NCBI GenBank assembly: GCA_018268695.1
Contig: JAFDWD010001119.1
Coordinates: forward strand, 1-27,853
Direction: 5' to 3'
Origin: Actinomycetota bacterium
GTDB lineage: Bacteria > Actinomycetota > Thermoleophilia > Solirubrobacterales > 70-9
Length of the DNA stretch: 27,853 nt
Part shown: piece after piece, positions 22,218 through 27,853 of the stretch
Layout: each line of letters begins with the position of its first letter
How positions within the stretch are numbered: the first letter of the stretch is position 1
Notes under the pieces: model-generated
Seen by the model: the letters and a program-made list of their open reading frames with translations, nothing else
The model's database searches: none
What the model was told of the DNA's origin: nothing
Program-made: the position numbers and the translations under genes

Positions 22218-23132
22218 CTAAGCGCGTTTCGCTTTGCGCCGTTTCGGGCGTTTGCGCAGTTTCACCTGGCAGTTCGGGCAGAAGTAGGTGGAGCGGCCGG
22301 AGACGACGATGCGCTCGACGATGCCGTCGCAGTCGCCGGGGCAGGGTTGGCCCTCGCGGGTGTGGACGAGGAAGCGCTCCTGCATCCGGCCCTTTTCGCC
22401 GCGTCCGTCGCGGTAGTCGTCGATCGAGGAGCCGCCGGCGTCGATTCCGGCTTCCAGCGCGGCGACGACGCCGTCCCGCAGAGCCTCCCAGTGCTCCGGT
22501 TTCATCGACCCGGCGGGCGAAAGTGGGTGCAGGCGGGCGCGGAAGAGGGCCTCGTCCGCATAGATGTTGCCGACGCCGGCGATCCCCGACTGGTCGAGCA
22601 GGAAAGACTTCAGCGGTGCTTTCTTCCCCGCCGCGATCTCGCCCAGCCTCTCCGGCGTGAACTCAGGCGAGAGCGGCTCGACACCGAGGCGGGAGAAACG
22701 CTCCGGCAGCTTCGAGTCGTCGATCAGGAAGGCCTCGCCGAAGCGACGCGGGTCGGTGAACCAGAGTTCGCGTCCGTCGTCGAGCACGAAACGGGCACGA
22801 AGGTGTTTCTCCTCCGTCGTGCGCTCGCCCTGGTAGAGGATCCGGCCCTCGGACGGGTCGATGACCTCTCCCTCCGGCTCGACCAAGACGAGATTGCCGG
22901 TCATCCGCAGGTGCATCACCAGCGTCTGGTCGCCGTCCAGGCTCAGCAGCAGGTACTTGCCCCGGCGTCCCAGTCCCAGGATCGTCCGCCCATCGACCTT
23001 CTTCCCCAGCGTCGCCGGACGCACCGGCCGCGACCAGCGTTTGTCGCGGACTTCGAGCTTCTCGATCGCGTGCCCTTCGAGCTCCGGCTCCAGCTGGCGG
23101 GCAACGGTCTCGACCTCGGGCAGCTCGGGCAC
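22218..23132 (-). CDS. mutM: Formamidopyrimidine-DNA glycosylase (Fpg)
   Basis: The product is 304 aa. The start is GTG 23132, fixed by the invariant N-terminus PELPEVETV: Pro2 is the catalytic nucleophile and Glu3 the proton shuttle after Met removal. Lys59 (RRGKYLLL) and the helix-two-turn-helix region (DQSGIAGVGNIYADEALFRA) are present. The C-terminal zinc finger has Cys264, Cys268, Cys285 and Cys288 with Arg280. The first Cys pair is spaced CxxxC (CPGDC) rather than CxxC. It excises 8-oxoguanine and formamidopyrimidines. A basic tail (RKRPKRRKAKRA) follows the finger. It lies 32 bp after the recombinase gene. Confidence 0.97.
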   Translation of the reverse strand: MPELPEVETVARQLEPELEGHAIEKLEVRDKRWSRPVRPATLGKKVDGRTILGLGRRGKYLLLSLDGDQTLVMHLRMTGNLVLVEPEGEVIDPSEGRILYQGERTTEEKHLRARFVLDDGRELWFTDPRRFGEAFLIDDSKLPERFSRLGVEPLSPEFTPERLGEIAAGKKAPLKSFLLDQSGIAGVGNIYADEALFRARLHPLSPAGSMKPEHWEALRDGVVAALEAGIDAGGSSIDDYRDGRGEKGRMQERFLVHTREGQPCPGDCDGIVERIVVSGRSTYFCPNCQVKLRKRPKRRKAKRA

Positions 23133-23164
23133 GCCCGGAGTTCTACTCGACCAGGCGGTCCCGC

Positions 23165-24136
23165 CTAGTCCTCCTTTGCCCGCGGGTGCGCCTCGTAGTA
23201 GACCTGCTTCAGGCGTTCGCCGGAGAGGTGCGTGTACATCTGGGTCGTGGCGATATCGGCGTGGCCCAGCATCTCCTGGACCGCGCGCAGGTCGCAGCCG
23301 TTGGAGAGCAGATGGGTGGCGAAGCTGTGGCGAAGCGTGTGAGGGCTCATCTTGCCGTCGAGGCCGACCGCCCTCGCGTGGCGCTGGACGATCTTGTAGA
23401 GGCCCTGCCGGGTGAGCGGGCCGCCGCGGAAGTTGAGGAAGAGGCGTGGCTCTTCGCGCCCGTGCAGGAGCTCGGGCCGGCCACCGCGCAGGTAGGCCTT
23501 GATCGCCGCGATCGCCTGACGGCCGAGTGGGACCAGGCGTTCCTTCGATCCCTTGCCCCGCGCCCGCACGAACCCCTCGTGCAGATCGACGTCGGCCATC
23601 TCCAGGCCGATCACCTCCGAGGCCCGCAGCCCGCACGCGTACATCACCTCGAGCAGCGCCCGGTCGCGGAGCGCGGTCGGCTCGGAGCCCTTCGGCGCCT
23701 CGAGCAGCTTCTGCACCTCGGCGTAGTTGAGGACGTGCGGCAGCTTCTTCGAGCGGCGTGGGGCGGTCAGGCTGGCGGTCGGATCGTCCCCGATCAGCTC
23801 GTCGCGGCGCAGGTGCTTGTAGAAGGAGCGCAGACAGGCGGCCTTGCGGTGGATCGTCGCCGAGGAGCAGGGCTGGCGCTCCTCGCTCCCGGTCGCCAGC
23901 TCGGCCAGGAACTCACCGACCTCCGCGGGCCGTGCCTTCAGCGCGTCGAGATGGTGGGCCGAGAGGTACTCGCCGTACTGGAAGAGGTCGGTGCGGTAGG
24001 CGTTCAGCGTGTTGCGCGAGAGGCCCCGCTCCAGCTCCAGGTAGGAGAGGAAGTCGAGCGTCAGCGATTTGAACCGCGCGTCGGCACCGGAATCGGCGGG
24101 CGCGGCGGGGGCGTCGTGTTGGACGGCGATTGCCAT
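23165..24136 (-). CDS. xerD: XerD-like site-specific tyrosine recombinase
   Basis: The product is 323 aa. The N-terminal SAM-like core domain has FLSYLELERGLSRNTLNAYR. The catalytic set is complete: Arg171 (CGLRASEV), Lys195 (RARGKGSKER), His266 and Arg269 (SPHTLRHSFATHLL), His292 (LGHADIATTQ) and nucleophile Tyr301 (MYTHL). This is the XerC/XerD type that resolves chromosome dimers at dif, rather than a phage integrase, judging from its length, the housekeeping neighbours and the LLSNGCDLRAVQEMLGHADI segment. XerC and XerD cannot be separated by eye with certainty. Residues 1-20 are a divergent extension. Confidence 0.9.
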   Translation of the reverse strand: MAIAVQHDAPAAPADSGADARFKSLTLDFLSYLELERGLSRNTLNAYRTDLFQYGEYLSAHHLDALKARPAEVGEFLAELATGSEERQPCSSATIHRKAACLRSFYKHLRRDELIGDDPTASLTAPRRSKKLPHVLNYAEVQKLLEAPKGSEPTALRDRALLEVMYACGLRASEVIGLEMADVDLHEGFVRARGKGSKERLVPLGRQAIAAIKAYLRGGRPELLHGREEPRLFLNFRGGPLTRQGLYKIVQRHARAVGLDGKMSPHTLRHSFATHLLSNGCDLRAVQEMLGHADIATTQMYTHLSGERLKQVYYEAHPRAKED

Positions 24137-24157
24137 GGCCCGAATGTTCGGCTCTCC

Positions 24158-25207
24158 CTAAGGAAAACCTCTGGACGCAACCAACCGTGCGCCGGCGGCG
24201 AGGGGAGCTTCGAAGAAGAGTGGGTCATCGGCGAGGGACCGGCCCATCGTGGTGGTGGGGAGTCCGGAGGCGGCGTAGCCGTCGAGGTCGACCGGCACGG
24301 GCTCGGCGCGATGCAGGCCGATGCTGGCGCCGCTGATCTGGGACGCGAGCTCGGATAGGCCCTCCGGGATCGCCACGGTGACCGGGGCGAGCAGGAGCTC
24401 CAGCACGGTCGCGGTGTGGTGGCTGAGGCCGCGGTGGCGCTCGCGCGGATCGCCGGACGACAGCCGCGGGCTGAGGATCGTCGGCAGCTTCAGGGAGAGC
24501 GCCGCGTGGGCGCTGTTCAACGCCTCCATCCCCCCGTGGCCGAACTCGGTGTCGGACCCGATGATCCCGGGACCGGGCCCGACCAGCACCGCGTCCCAGC
24601 CGAGCGCGGCCGCCGCGTCGATGGCGCCGACCGTCGAGAGCGCCTCATGCTCGCCACCGTATGACGGTGCCGCGGTGACGTGGCCCGCGAGGAGACCGCG
24701 CTCACGCAGCGTCGCGACATCACGAGACAACGATCCGGGCAGTGCGCCGCCCGCGGTCTGGACGTAGCCGACCCGCGTCCCGGGCCAGGCCTGCCCGGCC
24801 GCCCACGCCGCCGGCGCCAGGTGCCCATGCAACGGAAGCACCGCCACCGGCGGTTGACGGGCCGAAAACCCGTCAGATAGTCCGGTTTTCGGCCCGTCAA
24901 CATCGGCGGTTGCCTCCACCGGGTCCACCGGGTGCTGTAGGGAGGTGTAGTTCAGCTTCATCACGTGGGCGTCGCCCTCCACTCCGCCGCCGAGCCCCCG
25001 GGTGAGGTTCACGTGGACGATGTCGAAGCCGCCCGATCCCAGGCCCAGGTCGAGCGCCGCGGCGTTGACGACCACCTCGTCGCCCTCGCGCATCTCCCCC
25101 AGCAGCAGCTCATCCGCCCAGGCCCGACGCCTCTCGCCGGCTACCTCCACCGCCAGCGGGTCGACGGAGACGACGACCCCGCGCCGCAGGTCGAGCCGGC
25201 CGCTCAC
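24158..25207 (-). CDS. DUF3866 family protein carrying an in-frame palindromic insert
   Basis: The product is 349 aa, starting at GTG 25207, overlapping the upstream peptidase stop (GTGA). DUF3866 is an actinobacterial family of unknown function. Family-like parts are GDAHVMKLNYTSLQ, VAVLPLHGHLAPAAWA, TRVGYVQTAGGALPGSLSRD, VLVGPGPGIIGSDTEFGHGG and DPRERHRGLSHHTATVLELL. Between VEATA and the PPVAVLPL strand are about 16 residues (DVDGPKTGLSDGFSARQ) encoded by the palindromic repeat at 24853-24901. The frame stays open, so the protein can still be made with an extra loop. The insert is in a part of the family that tends to vary in length. Confidence 0.85.
   Translation of the reverse strand: MSGRLDLRRGVVVSVDPLAVEVAGERRRAWADELLLGEMREGDEVVVNAAALDLGLGSGGFDIVHVNLTRGLGGGVEGDAHVMKLNYTSLQHPVDPVEATADVDGPKTGLSDGFSARQPPVAVLPLHGHLAPAAWAAGQAWPGTRVGYVQTAGGALPGSLSRDVATLRERGLLAGHVTAAPSYGGEHEALSTVGAIDAAAALGWDAVLVGPGPGIIGSDTEFGHGGMEALNSAHAALSLKLPTILSPRLSSGDPRERHRGLSHHTATVLELLLAPVTVAIPEGLSELASQISGASIGLHRAEPVPVDLDGYAASGLPTTTMGRSLADDPLFFEAPLAAGARLVASRGFP
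24853..24901. repeat. 49-bp palindromic repeat, copy 2, inside DUF3866 gene
   Basis: GTTGACGGGCCGAAAAC (24853-24869) is the exact reverse complement of 24885-24901, a perfect 17-bp dyad with a 15-nt loop. It matches copy 1 (2131-2179) at 46 of 49 positions when one is reversed. A 9-bp direct repeat CGGCGGTTG flanks it (24848-24856 and 24904-24912), overlapping the left arm by four bases, and could be a target duplication. On the coding strand it reads DVDGPKTGLSDGFSARQ, the same phase as in copy 1. Confidence 0.92.
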
Positions 25208-26307
25208 GCTCGCGCGAGGATGCCCTCGCAGACCTCGAGCATCTTGTCGAGGTCGGCGGCGGCGACGTGCTCGCGGTAGGTGTGGACCGCGTCGGGGCCG
25301 TTGGCGAGCAGGACGCTGTCGAAGCCGGCGAGGCGGAAGACGTTGGCGTCGGAGCCGCCGCCGATCGACTCGCGACGCGGCTCGAGCCCGGCGGCACGCA
25401 GGCTCTCCTCGGCGAGGCCGAGGGCGACGGAGCTCGACGGGACCTTGTACCCGCGGAACAGCTCTTCCACCCGCACGTCGACGTCGCAGCCGAACTCGCT
25501 CGCGCCCCAGGCGCAGGCGTCGGAGATCTGCCCGGCGACTTCGGCGGCGCGGTTCGCGTCGAGGCTGCGCGCCTCGGCGTGGATGCCGCAGTGGCCGGGG
25601 ACGACGTTGCCCGAGGTGCCGCCCTTGATCAGGCCGACGTTCGCGGTCGTCCCCTCGTCGAGTCGCCCGAGGTTCATCCTCCCGATCGCCGCCGCCGCGG
25701 CCTCGATCGCGCTCGAGCCGTCCTCCGGCCGGACCCCGGCGTGCGCCTCGACCCCGACGAAGTCGGCGAGGATCTTGTGCTGGGTGGGCGTCGCGGTGAT
25801 CACCTCGCCGACCGGCCCGGCGTGGTCGAGGACGTAGCCGACCTCGGCCCGCAGCTTGTCGACGTCGAAGGCCTTCGCCCCGCGCAGCCCCTGCTCCTCG
25901 GCGACGGTGAGGACGAGCTCGATCCCGACCGGTGGGCGGCGCTCCACCCCACGCCGGACCAGCTCCGTGAAGACCGCCACCGCGGCCTTGTTGTCGGCGC
26001 CGAGGATCGTGTCGCCGGCGCTGCGGAAGACCCCTTCGTCGTTGACGACCTCCACCCGTCCCTGGTGCGGGACCGTGTCCATGTGCGCGCAGAACATGAC
26101 GAACTCGTCACGCTCTCCCGGGACCCGCGCCAGCAGGTTGCCCGCCCCCGCTTCGGCCGGGCCGGCGGCGTCGTCTTCTTCGACCTCGAGCCCGAGTGCC
26201 CGCAGCTCGGCCGCGAGCAGGTCGGCGACCTCGCGCTCCTCACCGGTCGGCGAGCGCACCTCGCACAACCGGACGAAGGTCTCGTGGAGCCGCTCGTTCC
26301 CCGCCAT
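25204..26307 (-). CDS. M20-family metallopeptidase, tripeptidase T-like
   Basis: The product is 367 aa from ATG 26307. A TTG three codons earlier is possible, but a TAGCCT -10 box lies eight bases before the ATG. Dinuclear zinc residues are His75 and Asp77 (AHMDTVP), Asp105 (GADNKAAVA) and Glu137/Glu138 (VAEEQGLRGA), plus the late His in DAVHTYREHV. A lid/dimerisation domain occupies about 180-290. It should hydrolyse small peptides or acylated amino acids in the cytoplasm. It is coupled to the DUF3866 gene by stop-start overlap. Confidence 0.92.
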   Translation of the reverse strand: MAGNERLHETFVRLCEVRSPTGEEREVADLLAAELRALGLEVEEDDAAGPAEAGAGNLLARVPGERDEFVMFCAHMDTVPHQGRVEVVNDEGVFRSAGDTILGADNKAAVAVFTELVRRGVERRPPVGIELVLTVAEEQGLRGAKAFDVDKLRAEVGYVLDHAGPVGEVITATPTQHKILADFVGVEAHAGVRPEDGSSAIEAAAAAIGRMNLGRLDEGTTANVGLIKGGTSGNVVPGHCGIHAEARSLDANRAAEVAGQISDACAWGASEFGCDVDVRVEELFRGYKVPSSSVALGLAEESLRAAGLEPRRESIGGGSDANVFRLAGFDSVLLANGPDAVHTYREHVAAADLDKMLEVCEGILARA

Positions 26308-26315
26308 GGGGGCCA

Positions 26316-26321
26316 AGGCTA
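26316..26321 (-). promoter_or_regulatory. Candidate leaderless -10 box (TAGCCT) for the M20 gene
   Basis: On the minus strand TAGCCT ends eight bases before ATG 26307 and begins one base after the pyrG stop codon. It gives the M20-DUF3866 pair its own transcript, separate from pyrG. Confidence 0.5.
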
Positions 26322-26322
26322 A

Positions 26323-27853
<1,531 letters not shown>

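Noticed and set aside
24137..24157. Possible dif or att site next to the xerD-type gene
   Set aside because: No 11-6-11 dyad resembling dif is visible, and the gene order is housekeeping rather than phage.

Overview
This is a GC-rich actinobacterial chromosome segment. The closest fit I can argue for is class Thermoleophilia (Solirubrobacterales-like). The grounds are base composition, a DUF3866 protein, mono-cysteine lipoproteins, tRNA genes without encoded CCA, and several starts sitting 6-10 nt behind a TANNNT -10 box, the layout of leaderless actinobacterial transcripts. The lineage is inferred from family resemblance, not measured.

Layout. 1-9.0 kb is accessory, envelope and signalling material. 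It holds a translationally coupled trio (a small Zn-ribbon-like protein and two membrane proteins), a GNAT acetyltransferase, a secreted protein, a Glu/Lys-repeat lipoprotein, a CapA-type protein, small unknowns, a DUF2007 protein, a RibD-C/DHFR-like reductase, tRNA-Met(CAT), and a minus-strand set of Trx-fold lipoprotein, Hpt domain and four-cysteine lipoprotein. 9.0-11.0 kb has an SDR oxidoreductase followed by a family-1 glycosyltransferase.

11.0-17.8 kb is a complete arsenic-resistance locus. arsR-arsM runs left from a promoter with a TTGACA -35. A six-gene unit, pstS-like / acr3 / arsC / gapdh / arsJ / arsC-like, runs right from the same 90-bp gap. It combines three routes: arsenate reduction plus Acr3 efflux; GAPDH plus ArsJ export of 1-arseno-3-phosphoglycerate; and ArsM methylation. 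The lead gene is a secreted PstS-like binding protein that has lost the usual phosphate-binding Arg, has no pstCAB partners, and uses Glu codons quite unlike those of the gene behind it. The locus ends next to the 3' end of tRNA-Asn(GTT).

17.9-27.9 kb is housekeeping, all on the minus strand: tRNA-Asn, dnaG, dgt, recO, mutM, a XerD-type recombinase, DUF3866, an M20 peptidase and a 5'-truncated pyrG.

The least explained signals are palindromes. A 49-bp palindromic element occurs twice (46 of 49 identical). One copy supplies the stop codons of two convergent genes. The other lies in frame inside the DUF3866 gene and adds about 16 residues in the same reading phase. A 125-bp nested inverted repeat lies between dgt and recO and looks like a structured RNA or mobile repeat. 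Three more long dyads lie in intergenic DNA. No transposase, CRISPR array or phage gene was found.
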